Source: Sphingomonas sp. Leaf67
GTDB lineage: Bacteria; Pseudomonadota; Alphaproteobacteria; Sphingomonadales; Sphingomonadaceae
Assembly: GCF_001421965.1 (NCBI RefSeq)
Contig: NZ_LMLP01000001.1
Span: forward strand, 806,001 to 870,000
Direction: 5' to 3'
Length of the DNA: 64,000 bases
Shown one piece after another: positions 1 to 8,476 of this stretch. The notes below the pieces were generated by a model, which had not been told where the DNA came from, searched no databases, and saw nothing but the letters and a program-made list of their open reading frames with translations. Each line of letters opens with the position of its first letter. Position 1 is the first letter of the stretch. The position numbers and the translations under genes were made by a program.

Positions 1-339
1 ATTGATCGCGGTCCATGCGTCGCGGGTCAGCGCGGTGCGCACCGCCTTCGCATTGTTGCGGGCGGCGTCGAGGCACCACAGGATAGACCCCGGATGGCTG
101 CGGTCGCAGGTCAGGAACCGCGCGACCGATGCCTGTCCGACCGGCTGGTCCGTCGCGGCGAAACTGTCCTCGGTATAGCTGACCGCCAGCGCGCTGGCCC
201 ATGCCGCATCGCCCGCCGGGCGCGACGACAGCGCGTCGAGCCGCACCGTCGCCTCGACCAGCCGTGCGAGAAAATCGGCGCGTTCGACATAGCGGCCAAG
301 CCAGTAGAGCGAGGCGGCGGTACGGGAGAGCATCGCCAT
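1..339 (-). CDS. alpha-E domain protein, 3' part outside the window
   Basis: The reading frame begins with MAMLSRTAASLYWLGRYVER, the typical opening of alpha-E (DUF403) proteins, and runs off the left edge after 113 codons of a protein usually about 300 residues long. Its ATG lies one base beyond the stop of the upstream ATP-grasp gene, so the two are surely co-transcribed. In known genomes this all-helical protein follows a circularly permuted ATP-grasp enzyme, often with a transglutaminase-like protease next. The trio has been proposed from comparative genomics to make and process an unknown peptide; no reaction is established. The family call is firm, the function is not. Confidence 0.9.
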   Translation of the reverse strand, partial: MAMLSRTAASLYWLGRYVERADFLARLVEATVRLDALSSRPAGDAAWASALAVSYTEDSFAATDQPVGQASVARFLTCDRSHPGSILWCLDAARNNAKAVRTALTRDAWTAIN

Positions 340-340
340 G

Positions 341-1822
341 TCAGCGTCCCCCCTGCGACTGGGTCATGCCGCCCAACGTCTGCGACTGCATCGGCGGATC
401 GTCCATCAGCACGAAACTGTCCTTGGTCCCGCCGCCTTGGCTGGAATTGACGACCAGCGACCCTTCCTTCAGCGCGACGCGGGTCAGGCCGCCCGGCACG
501 ACCTGTATCTTGTCGGCACCGGTCAGCACGAACGGACGGAAGTCGACATGGCGGGGTGCCAGCCCGGCATCGGTCAGTGTCGGCACCGTCGATAGCGCCA
601 GCGTCGGCTGCGCGATGTAGCGCTGCGGCTCGGCGATCAGCGCGCGGCGGAAATTCTCGATCTCCGCCTTCGACGCGGTCGGTCCGACGAGCATGCCATA
701 GCCGCCCGATCCATCGACCAGCTTCACCACCACTTCGCCCAGATGGTCGAGGACATATTTCAGCGCGTCGGGCTCGCGGCAGCGCCACGTCTCGACATTG
801 GGGAGCAAAGGCTCGCTCTCCGCGTAGAATTTCACGATCTCGGGCATGTAGCTGTAGATCGCCTTGTCATCGGCAATGCCGTTGCCCGGCGCGTTGACCA
901 GCGCGACGTTGCCCGCGCGATAGGCGGCGATCAGCCCCGGTACGCCCAACAGCGAATCGGGCCGGAACACGACGGGGTCGATGAAGTCGTCGTCGATCCG
1001 GCGATAGATCACGTCGACCCGGACCCGCCCGGCGATGGTCTGCATCCACACCACATCGCCATCGACGACCAGATCGGCCGGCTCGACCAGTTCGATCCCC
1101 ATCGAATCGGCGAGGAAACTGTGTTCGTAATAGGCAGAATTGAAATGCCCCGGTGTCAGCACCACGCAATTGGGATGCGCGCCGGCACCCGGCGGTGCGA
1201 CCGATCGCATCGTTTCGAGCAACAGGTCGGGATAGCTGTCGACCGCCGCCACCCGGAAATTGCGGAACAGTTCGGGGCACAGCCGGATCATCGCCTCGCG
1301 ATTCTCCAGCATGTACGACACGCCCGACGGCGTACGGGCATTGTCCTCCAGCACGAAGAATTCGTCCGGCCCGGTCCGTACCAGATCGATGCCGCAAATA
1401 TGCGCCCACACGCCGTGCGGCGGCCGGATGCCGGCGATTTCAGGACGGAATTGGGCGTTACCGAAGATCAGGTCGGCGGGCAGCACGCCGGCTTTCAGAA
1501 TACGGCGCTCGCCGTAGATATCGTCGAGGAACGCATTGATCGCCTGCGTCCGCTGAATCAGCCCCTGGGACAGGCGGGTCCATTCGTCGGCCTTGAACAC
1601 GCGCGGCACGATGTCGAACGGAATGATCCGCTCGGCCGCCTCGCTCTCGCCATAGACGGCAAAGGTGATGCCGAGCTGGCGGAAGGTCGCCTCGGCCGAT
1701 TGCAGGCGTCGTTTCAACTCGTGCGGCGGCACCTCGCGCATCCACCGCGCCAGAGCCGCAAGGTCAGCGCGCGGATTGTCCGGCCCACCATGTCCCCAGA
1801 TTTCATCGAACGCTTGCCCCAT
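341..1822 (-). CDS. circularly permuted type-2 ATP-grasp protein
   Basis: A 493-residue protein of the circularly permuted ATP-grasp family (DUF404/DUF407 type). The start is the ATG of MGQAFDEIWGHGG, preceded by a GGGGGA ribosome site; an upstream in-frame ATG would add 23 uncharacteristic residues. Visible family marks are the N-terminal GITFAVYGE stretch, the middle FFVLEDNARTPSGVSYMLEN segment with its metal or nucleotide-binding acidic and Asn residues, and VVKLVDGSGGYGMLVGP, the glycine-rich ATP-binding loop, near residue 380. The family is thought to form peptide (amide) bonds using ATP, but its substrate is unknown. The alpha-E gene follows after one base. Confidence 0.92.
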   Translation of the reverse strand: MGQAFDEIWGHGGPDNPRADLAALARWMREVPPHELKRRLQSAEATFRQLGITFAVYGESEAAERIIPFDIVPRVFKADEWTRLSQGLIQRTQAINAFLDDIYGERRILKAGVLPADLIFGNAQFRPEIAGIRPPHGVWAHICGIDLVRTGPDEFFVLEDNARTPSGVSYMLENREAMIRLCPELFRNFRVAAVDSYPDLLLETMRSVAPPGAGAHPNCVVLTPGHFNSAYYEHSFLADSMGIELVEPADLVVDGDVVWMQTIAGRVRVDVIYRRIDDDFIDPVVFRPDSLLGVPGLIAAYRAGNVALVNAPGNGIADDKAIYSYMPEIVKFYAESEPLLPNVETWRCREPDALKYVLDHLGEVVVKLVDGSGGYGMLVGPTASKAEIENFRRALIAEPQRYIAQPTLALSTVPTLTDAGLAPRHVDFRPFVLTGADKIQVVPGGLTRVALKEGSLVVNSSQGGGTKDSFVLMDDPPMQSQTLGGMTQSQGGR

Positions 1823-1899
1823 TCGTCCCCCAACGCCGCCTGCCGCTAATTTCTCCCTATGCTGCGTTGCGAAGCGCGCGCTGGCAAGCAAGTTCGGGG

Positions 1900-3930
1900 T
1901 CAGGAGACGATATCGGTGAGGGTCGCCGGTGTAAGTACCTGCGGCAGAACCCGGGCATCGCGGCTGCCCGGTGCATAAAATAGATACAGCGGTACGCCGG
2001 CGCGGTTATGCGCCTCGATGAAACGGCCCAGCACCGGGTCGCCATCGGTCCAGTCGCCGACCAGCACCTTCACGCCGCCCTTGCCGAACGCGTCCGCGAC
2101 CACTCGAGTCTCGATCGCGGCACGTTCGTTGACCTTGCACGTGAGGCACCAGTCTGCGGTGAAATAGGCGAAGACCGGCTTGCCCTCGGCCCGCAGCGAC
2201 GCCAGTCGCGCCTCGCTGAACGGTTCGGCCCCGGCGATGCCGGTCGGTGCGGCACCGGCGGGCGGCGCGCGATGCACCAGCATGGCCGAACCGACCGCAA
2301 GCACTAGCGCCGCCAGACCCGGCCACCATGGCCGATCGAGCCCGCGCAACTGCCGCCGTCCGGTCCACCACAGGCCGAGCGCCGCCACCAGCAGCGCCGC
2401 CAGTCCCGTCGCCATCCCGTCGACCCCCGCCTGTCGCCCCAATATCCATGCCAGCGCCAGCGCCGTCAGGAACATCGGCACCGACAGGCATTTGCGGAAC
2501 ACGTCCATCCACGCACCCGGTCGCGGCAGGCGACGGCGCAGCGCCGGCACGAAGCCGAGCAGCAGGAACGGCAGCGCCAGCCCGAAGCCCAGCCCGGCGA
2601 ACACCGCCATCGCCGCGACCGGCGGCAGGACCAGCGCCGATCCCAGCGCTGCGCCCATGAACGGCCCGGTGCACGGCGTCGCGACGAACGCGGCCAGCGC
2701 GCCGGTCGCGAACGCCCCGCCCCGCCCGCTGCGTGCCCCCACCTGCGGCGTCGGGAGTTCGAACAGCCCGGCAAGGTTCAGCGCGATGCCGCCGGTCAGC
2801 ACCAGCAACAGCAGCACGACCCGCGGATCGGTCAGCTGAAACGCCCAGCCCGCCGCCACCCCCGCCGCCCGGATCGCGAGCAGCACACCGCCGAGCAGCA
2901 GGCACATCGCCACGGCACCGGCGGTGTACGCCACCCCCTCCGCGCGCGCATGGGACGCCGACTCGCCCGATCGGGCAAGGCTTAACGCCTTCAGGCTCAG
3001 GATCGGAAAGACGCACGGCATGATGTTGAGCAGCAACCCGCCCAGCAACGCCCCGGCAAAGGCGATCAGCGCGGCGCGGATCGGTGCCGGTTCGGCGGGC
3101 GCGGCGACGACCCCCGGTGTCGCGCGAATCTCGAACCCCTGACCTTGTCCGGTCGCCAGCACGCCTTCGAGGACCGCCGGACGCCCGGTGCCTTTCGTCG
3201 CGACGACGATCGCGTCGCCGTCGCGCCGGATCGTCTGCGGCGCGTCATAATCGACGGCATCCTCGGTCAGCGGAAAGAAATAGGCAGTGCTGATTGCGAC
3301 ATCGGCCGGGAACGGCACCCGCAACCGCAGTTGCTCGCCGGGCTGGAACACGGCCGGCGATCCGATCGGTTTGGGCAGGGCCCGCCGCCAGCCGTCGAAC
3401 GCCGCACGCCGTGCCGGATCGATCACACCGTCGCCGATAGTCAGATCGGCGGTCAGCACCGCCTTTTCCGGCACGCAGATTTCCCGGGTGCAGACCAGAT
3501 AATCGATCGCCAGCCGGATCGGCAGCCTCGTACCGACGGCCAGTCCGGCCGGCACCCGCAGTTCGGTCAGTAACGTCCAAGGGCGTTCATAGACGTAGTT
3601 CATGATGCCTGCAACGGTCAGCCGTTCGGGCACCGGATAGCGAAGGTCGCCGAAGCTCGCGCCGGCCGGCAACGTCCAGTTGAGCCGCGGCTGGGTCCCC
3701 ACCGCACCCGGATTCTGCCAATAGCCGTGCCAGCCGGCATCGGGCACCGACACCAGCGCGATCGCGACGCCCGATCCGGCAGCGGGCGAGTCGCTTTCGG
3801 CGACGATCCGCATCTGCACGTGACGCTGCCCCGGAACCTGCGCCGCCGCCGGCCCGGTACCAAGGACCAGCGCCAGCAGCCCCGCGAGCAACAAGGCGAT
3901 TCGACCCGATACTATTCTTGCTGCTGTCAT
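1900..3930 (-). CDS. dsbD: DsbD-type thiol:disulfide interchange protein
   Basis: A 676-residue membrane protein that carries reducing power from cytoplasmic thioredoxin to periplasmic thiol proteins. It has a signal peptide, a DsbC/DsbD-like periplasmic N-terminal domain with a DYLVCTREICVP cysteine pair, about eight membrane helices holding the paired cysteines NIMPCVFPIL and ATPCTGPFMG, and a C-terminal thioredoxin fold with WCLTCK. All three redox-active cysteine pairs are therefore present. No good ribosome site precedes the ATG, so the start is a little uncertain, but the signal peptide supports it. It is divergent from the alkaline phosphatase gene 52 bp away. Confidence 0.92.
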   Translation of the reverse strand: MTAARIVSGRIALLLAGLLALVLGTGPAAAQVPGQRHVQMRIVAESDSPAAGSGVAIALVSVPDAGWHGYWQNPGAVGTQPRLNWTLPAGASFGDLRYPVPERLTVAGIMNYVYERPWTLLTELRVPAGLAVGTRLPIRLAIDYLVCTREICVPEKAVLTADLTIGDGVIDPARRAAFDGWRRALPKPIGSPAVFQPGEQLRLRVPFPADVAISTAYFFPLTEDAVDYDAPQTIRRDGDAIVVATKGTGRPAVLEGVLATGQGQGFEIRATPGVVAAPAEPAPIRAALIAFAGALLGGLLLNIMPCVFPILSLKALSLARSGESASHARAEGVAYTAGAVAMCLLLGGVLLAIRAAGVAAGWAFQLTDPRVVLLLLVLTGGIALNLAGLFELPTPQVGARSGRGGAFATGALAAFVATPCTGPFMGAALGSALVLPPVAAMAVFAGLGFGLALPFLLLGFVPALRRRLPRPGAWMDVFRKCLSVPMFLTALALAWILGRQAGVDGMATGLAALLVAALGLWWTGRRQLRGLDRPWWPGLAALVLAVGSAMLVHRAPPAGAAPTGIAGAEPFSEARLASLRAEGKPVFAYFTADWCLTCKVNERAAIETRVVADAFGKGGVKVLVGDWTDGDPVLGRFIEAHNRAGVPLYLFYAPGSRDARVLPQVLTPATLTDIVS

Positions 3931-3982
3931 GGTCGGGGAGTAGCGGAGTTCCAGGACGGATGCACCGTCCGCGGAGTACCCG

Positions 3983-5644
3983 ATGCGCCTCGTTTCCCTT
4001 GCCGCGCTGTTGCTGGCAACCGCTACCCCCGCGCTGGCGCAGACCGCCGCGCCTGCCGCCGCCGATCCGGCCCCGCCGACCTATCCGGCGACCCCGCCCA
4101 AGCTGATCGTCGCGATCTCGGTCGATCAATTCTCGGCCGATCTGTTCGCCGAATATCGCGGTCGGTTCACCGGCGGTTTCGCCCGGTTGCTGCAGGGGGT
4201 GGTATTCCCGTCGGGATATCAGAGCCATGCCGCGACCGAGACCTGCCCCGGCCATTCGACGATCCTCACCGGATCGCGTCCGTCGCGCACCGGCATCATC
4301 GCCAATGACTGGATCGACCAGCGCAGCAACACCCGTCCGGGGTTCAAGGTCTATTGCGCGGAAGACGAACGCGTCCCCGGGTCGACCTTCGACAACTACA
4401 CGGTGTCCGACGCGCACCTGATGGTGCCGACGCTCGGCGAACGCATGAAGGCGGCCGATCCGCGGACCCGCGTCGTGTCGGTCGCGGGCAAGGACCGCGC
4501 GGCGGTGATGATGGGCGGCCACAAGGTCGACGAACTCTGGTGGTTCGGCAAGGACGGCTTCGTCAGCTATGCCGGCCGGGCGATGCCGCCAGTCGTGGCC
4601 CGCGCCAACGCCGCCGTCGCCACGCGGATCGCGACCGCACAGCCGGCGATGACGCTGCCCACCTTCTGCCAGCCGCTGGCCCGCGCGGTACGGGTCGGCG
4701 ACAAGACCGTCGGCACCGGCCGGTTCGAACGCGCGGCGGGCGACGTCGCCAATTTCCGTCGGTCGCCCGAATATGACGCGGCGGTGCTGGCACTTGCCGC
4801 CGGGCTGATCCAGGATATGAAACTGGGTCAGGGTCCGCAGACCGACATCATCTCGATCGGCGCGTCGGCCACCGACTATGTCGGCCATGGCTATGGCACC
4901 GAGGGCAGCGAGATGTGCCTGCAACTGACCTCGCTCGACCAGAGCCTCGGCGAATTTTTCCGCGTGCTCGATGCGACCGGCTTCGACTATCAGGTCGTGC
5001 TGACCGCCGATCATGGCGGCAGCGACGCCAGCGAGCGGCTGGCACATCACGCCGTACCCGACGCGGTGCGCCTCGACGGTGACTTCACCGTCGAACGCAT
5101 CGGCAAGGCGATCGGCGAGAAGCTGAAGATCGCCGGTCCGGTGCTGTTCGGCGGAGTGAATGGCGATGTCTGGTACGACATCAAGCTGACGGCGGCGCAG
5201 AAGGCTGCGGTCGAACGCGAGGCGATCGCCATGTTCGCCGCCCATCCGCAAACGCAGGCGGTGTTCACCCGCGCGCAGATCCTCGCGACGACGGTGCCGA
5301 ACACGCCGCCCGAAACATGGTCGCTGATCGAACGGGCCCGCGCATCCTATTATCCGGCGCGCTCGGGCGATCTCCTGGTCGCGATGAAGCCGCGCGTGCT
5401 GACCATCCCGCACCCGGTCGCCGGCACCTCCGTCGCGACGCATGGCAGCTTCTGGGACTATGACCGCCGTGTGCCGATCCTGTTCTGGCGAAAGGGTCAG
5501 GGCGGGTTCGAGGAGCCGTTCGGCGTCGAGACCGTCGACATCCTGCCGACGCTGGCCGCGACGATCCGCCTGCCGGTGGCGAAGAACGAGATCGACGGCC
5601 GTTGCCTCGACCTCGATCCGGGCGAGGGAACGACCTGCCGGTAA
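3983..5644 (+). CDS. PafA/SPAP-like alkaline phosphatase family protein
   Basis: A 553-residue secreted phosphomonoesterase or phosphodiesterase of the type I phosphodiesterase/nucleotide pyrophosphatase superfamily. A signal peptide ends at AQ (about residue 20). VAISVDQF (Asp48) and ATETCPGHSTIL follow; the Thr before Cys (Thr87) corresponds to the threonine nucleophile of PafA and of the Sphingomonas enzyme SPAP. TADHGGSD and the late VATHGSFWDYDRRVP carry further zinc ligands. The start is set by GGAG seven bases upstream. Expected role: releasing phosphate from organic esters in the periplasm. No Pho box was recognised upstream. Confidence 0.92.
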   Translation: MRLVSLAALLLATATPALAQTAAPAAADPAPPTYPATPPKLIVAISVDQFSADLFAEYRGRFTGGFARLLQGVVFPSGYQSHAATETCPGHSTILTGSRPSRTGIIANDWIDQRSNTRPGFKVYCAEDERVPGSTFDNYTVSDAHLMVPTLGERMKAADPRTRVVSVAGKDRAAVMMGGHKVDELWWFGKDGFVSYAGRAMPPVVARANAAVATRIATAQPAMTLPTFCQPLARAVRVGDKTVGTGRFERAAGDVANFRRSPEYDAAVLALAAGLIQDMKLGQGPQTDIISIGASATDYVGHGYGTEGSEMCLQLTSLDQSLGEFFRVLDATGFDYQVVLTADHGGSDASERLAHHAVPDAVRLDGDFTVERIGKAIGEKLKIAGPVLFGGVNGDVWYDIKLTAAQKAAVEREAIAMFAAHPQTQAVFTRAQILATTVPNTPPETWSLIERARASYYPARSGDLLVAMKPRVLTIPHPVAGTSVATHGSFWDYDRRVPILFWRKGQGGFEEPFGVETVDILPTLAATIRLPVAKNEIDGRCLDLDPGEGTTCR

Positions 5645-5645
5645 T

Positions 5646-5694
5646 CGTCCGGCATCGGAGGACCATCCGTCGGGGACGATGCCGGACGGATGGT
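5646..5694. repeat. two interlocking inverted repeats between convergent genes
   Basis: Arm A, CGTCCGGCATCG (5646-5657), is a perfect reverse complement of 5677-5688. Arm B, ACCATCCGTC (5662-5671), is a perfect reverse complement of 5685-5694. The order is A-B-A'-B', and the last two arms share four bases, so RNA from either strand could form one stem or the other, or a pseudoknot. The position between convergent stop codons suggests transcription termination, but there is no T tract. Confidence 0.5.
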
Positions 5695-5698
5695 TCGA

Positions 5699-6919
5699 TC
5701 AGGGCAGCGTCACCGACGCCGTCGCTGCCGACGACGGATCGAGCCGATCCTGCAACGACTGGACGATCGCCGCCGCCGTCCGTTGCACCCTGCCGTCGAA
5801 CACTTCGCGACCATTGACGACGATCCGCACCCGCTGGTCGAGATTCAACAGCCGGTCGGACAGGCGGACGACCGTTCCGGCAGGGACGCTGCCGGTCAGC
5901 GTGATCGTCTGCCCCTTTACCACGGCCTCGATCCGGTCGCCTGCCTTCGCCGCCGCCGCATTGGGAATGCGAAGCCAGTAGAAGCGGTCGTGCGTGACAT
6001 CGTCCTGCACCCACACGATCCGGTTCGGCCACGGATTGCGGGTGAACTGCGCCATCCAGGGCAGCGCCTCCGCATCCTTCCGGTTCATCCAGTGAGGCAG
6101 TCCCGGATAGATGCGCGTCATCGATACATAACCGCCCGGATCGGCGGCGTGGAGCCGCTCCAGCTCCGCCCCGCGCTCGGCAGCGATTCGGTTGCGATCA
6201 TAGGCACTGTCCGCGCCACCCATGAAGATCGCGAACGGCAGGTTGCGGAGCGACGCGACCCCCGCCTCGTTCGGATGCCCCGCCATCATCGCCGCCGCCG
6301 CGAAACGATCGGCCATGCGCGGTGCCAATTGCCACACGCCATCGCCGCCCGCCGAATAGCCCATCAAATAGACGCGATCGGGATCGACTCCGTTGATCGC
6401 GACCTGCGCATCGATCAGTTGCTGGAACAGCGGGTCGATCTGCGGCTCATGCCACAAATTCCACGTATCGGTCGGTGCCCGCGGCGCGAGATAGATGCCC
6501 TCCGCCGGTTGATACAGGGTGATCTGGTTGCGCCACTGCTGATCGTTGACCGCCGGTGGCGCGTTGCCGCCGCCGTGCATCGATATCCACAGGCTGCGTT
6601 TGCCGAACGGCGCGTTGCCGAACGACCGGCTTTCCCAGCGCAGCGTCCGGTCGCCGATCGTGATCGCCTTCGTGTCCATCGCCGACTTTGCCGACGCGGC
6701 CACTTCCCGCGTCCGGGCAGCCGCGATCAAATCGATCGCCGTCTTCGCTTCGCGTCGAGACAGCGGCCGATGCAGCGCCGGCGCGTCCGCGTTCCTCTTG
6801 CCCGCACCGGTGAGCCAGTCGGACAGCGCGTTCAACGAATGGGCCGGCGGCGATTTGGAGGAAGCCGCAACCGGTATGGTCAGGAGGAGCAACGGAGCGA
6901 GAAGAGAATGTATACGCAT
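5699..6919 (-). CDS. secreted alpha/beta-hydrolase (esterase/depolymerase-like)
   Basis: A 406-residue exported serine hydrolase. A signal peptide (MRIHSLLAPLLLLTIPVAAS) is followed by an N-terminal helical region, a HGGG oxyanion motif (about 115-118), the nucleophile elbow GYSAGG (Ser189), an Asp in the FAIFMGGADSAYD region and a catalytic His candidate in GLPHWM. The fold resembles phospholipase/carboxylesterase and PHB-depolymerase-like proteins. About 100 C-terminal residues look like an added beta domain. Substrate is unknown. It is convergent with the phosphatase gene and lies 73 bp downstream of the beta-helix gene. Confidence 0.8.
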   Translation of the reverse strand: MRIHSLLAPLLLLTIPVAASSKSPPAHSLNALSDWLTGAGKRNADAPALHRPLSRREAKTAIDLIAAARTREVAASAKSAMDTKAITIGDRTLRWESRSFGNAPFGKRSLWISMHGGGNAPPAVNDQQWRNQITLYQPAEGIYLAPRAPTDTWNLWHEPQIDPLFQQLIDAQVAINGVDPDRVYLMGYSAGGDGVWQLAPRMADRFAAAAMMAGHPNEAGVASLRNLPFAIFMGGADSAYDRNRIAAERGAELERLHAADPGGYVSMTRIYPGLPHWMNRKDAEALPWMAQFTRNPWPNRIVWVQDDVTHDRFYWLRIPNAAAAKAGDRIEAVVKGQTITLTGSVPAGTVVRLSDRLLNLDQRVRIVVNGREVFDGRVQRTAAAIVQSLQDRLDPSSAATASVTLP

Positions 6920-6992
6920 GCGATACGCCTACTGGCTATCAGACCGATGTCGAGGCGAAAGCACTGCACCATTTGGGTGACGTTGCTGGCTG

Positions 6993-7934
6993 TCACCGCC
7001 GTTCGAACTTGCGCACCCCCGGTCCCAGGCGATTCACGCCGATGGCGACGCCGTCGCCGGTATAGTCGGCGACGAACGCCGGGCTCTTGGTCATGCCCGG
7101 GGCCAGTCGCGCGTCATTCTCCTCGACGCGCAGCCCATTGGCCGGAAATGTCCGCTTTTCCGCCCCCACGACGATGAAGCCGGTCCAATTCTCCTTCGCC
7201 TTGCCCTGTACGAAGGTGTTGCGCGCGATCAGCCCGGTCGCGCCTTCGGGCAGGTCGATCATGTAATTGGTCTTGGTGCCGCGGCTATCATCGAAGCTCG
7301 AATCGACGATCTCGATGCGGGGCGCGCGAATCTTGACGTAATGGCCGCCGGTGCCGCGTTCGAAGCGCGACCGCCGGATCGTGATCGAGCCGTTGTTGCT
7401 AAGATAGACCGAATGCGAGCAATCGACCGTCTCGTCGCATTGCCCCAGCCCGGCAAAGGTCGAGCGGTCGATCGTGATGCGCTGCTGCCCCTCGGGATTG
7501 CCGCCGAGAATCCCTTCCTGACTGTCGAGAAAGGTTGAGTTGGTGACTGTCAGGTCGCCGATTTCGGTCCGGATGCCTGCGCCATTGCCATCGGGTACGC
7601 GGATGCCACGAAAGATGATGCCGTCGACCGTCGACCGCCGTCCGCGCAGGACGAACGTCGCCTTTCCCTCGCACGCGCCGCCATCGAAGATGACGGTGCC
7701 CGGTACGCGGGCACGATAGGTGATGTCGCCGCCGGTCTGGACGGTGCAGTCGCGATAGGTGCCCGGCGCGATCAGGATCGTCGCGGTGTCATCGCGCACC
7801 GCCGTCACCGCGGCATCGATCGTGGCATAGCCGACACCGGTCTGCTCGATCACGAACGGCGCGGTGCGCTCCTGCGCCGGCAGCGGCGCGGCGGCAAGCA
7901 GCAGGATCAGGGGCGATACGATACGAACGTTCAT
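6993..7934 (-). CDS. right-handed parallel beta-helix protein
   Basis: A 313-residue exported protein. The start at MNVRIVSPLILLLAAAP gives a clean signal peptide ending at AQ; a longer in-frame start would bury it. The body shows the spaced Asn/Gly-rich turns of a parallel beta-helix, such as GDLTVTNSTFLDSQEGILGG, LSNNGSITIRRSRFE and RIEIVDSSFDDSRG. This fold is common in polysaccharide lyases and epimerases, but I see no family-specific catalytic motif, so substrate and activity cannot be named. It may be co-transcribed with the hydrolase downstream. Confidence 0.8.
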   Translation of the reverse strand: MNVRIVSPLILLLAAAPLPAQERTAPFVIEQTGVGYATIDAAVTAVRDDTATILIAPGTYRDCTVQTGGDITYRARVPGTVIFDGGACEGKATFVLRGRRSTVDGIIFRGIRVPDGNGAGIRTEIGDLTVTNSTFLDSQEGILGGNPEGQQRITIDRSTFAGLGQCDETVDCSHSVYLSNNGSITIRRSRFERGTGGHYVKIRAPRIEIVDSSFDDSRGTKTNYMIDLPEGATGLIARNTFVQGKAKENWTGFIVVGAEKRTFPANGLRVEENDARLAPGMTKSPAFVADYTGDGVAIGVNRLGPGVRKFERR

Positions 7935-8033
7935 CCGGCGAACCTCGACAATGTCGGACCCGCCATGCGCCGCCGCAGCGGTCGGCGGAAGCGCTAAATC
8001 AGCCCTGTCCCCGTCCCGCCGTGACACGCATGA

Positions 8034-8312
8034 TCAGACGTTCAGCCGCGCGCGCATTTCCTTGCCCGGCTTGAAATAGGGCACGCGTTTCGCATCGACT
8101 TCGACCGCTTCGCCGGTGCGCGGATTGCGGCCGGTGCGGGCTTCGCGGGCACGGGTCGAAAAGGCACCGAAGCCGCGCAGTTCGACGCGCCCACCGGCAT
8201 GGAGCCGTTCGGTAATGGTGTCGAAAAAGATCGAGACGATCCGTTCCACATCGCGCAGTGGCAGTGTCGGATTATCCTGCGCAACCTTTTGAACCAGTTC
8301 GGATCGGATCAT
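8034..8312 (-). CDS. ihfB: integration host factor subunit beta
   Basis: A 92-residue HU/IHF-family DNA-bending protein. The frame [15 protein letters not shown], then [16 protein letters not shown] and [10 protein letters not shown] (the beta-arm with its intercalating proline), matches the IhfB subunit rather than HU. The start is fixed by GAGGA a few bases upstream; a longer frame is possible but unlike the family. IhfB pairs with IhfA to bend DNA at promoters and recombination sites. Its position just downstream of rpsA is the usual proteobacterial order, although the terminator at 8414-8449 separates the two. Confidence 0.93.
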   Translation of the reverse strand: MIRSELVQKVAQDNPTLPLRDVERIVSIFFDTITERLHAGGRVELRGFGAFSTRAREARTGRNPRTGEAVEVDAKRVPYFKPGKEMRARLNV

Positions 8313-8413
8313 CTTTTCCTCGGCAATCCAGATATCTACGCCAAAATTATCTCGGCTGGGCAACGAACGCCTACCCTGAATTTATTTGCGGCGACAATCC
8401 GCCTTTCGAATGA

Positions 8414-8449
8414 ACGAAAAACGGGGCGCTCCAGTTTGGAGCACCCCGT
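8414..8449 (-). terminator. rho-independent terminator of rpsA
   Basis: On the minus strand GGGGTGCTCC and GGAGCGCCCC (8438-8447 and 8423-8432) form a 10-bp GC-rich stem with one G-T pair and a five-base loop. A GTTTTT run (8422-8417) follows. It lies about 30 bp after the rpsA stop codon. Confidence 0.85.
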
Positions 8450-8476
8450 CGATCGTCCTGCAAAGGAAGGCGAAGC

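Noticed and set aside
3587..5443. 618-codon open frame antisense to the alkaline phosphatase
   Set aside because: Biased shadow frame covering the phosphatase and part of the DsbD gene; no family-like segments.
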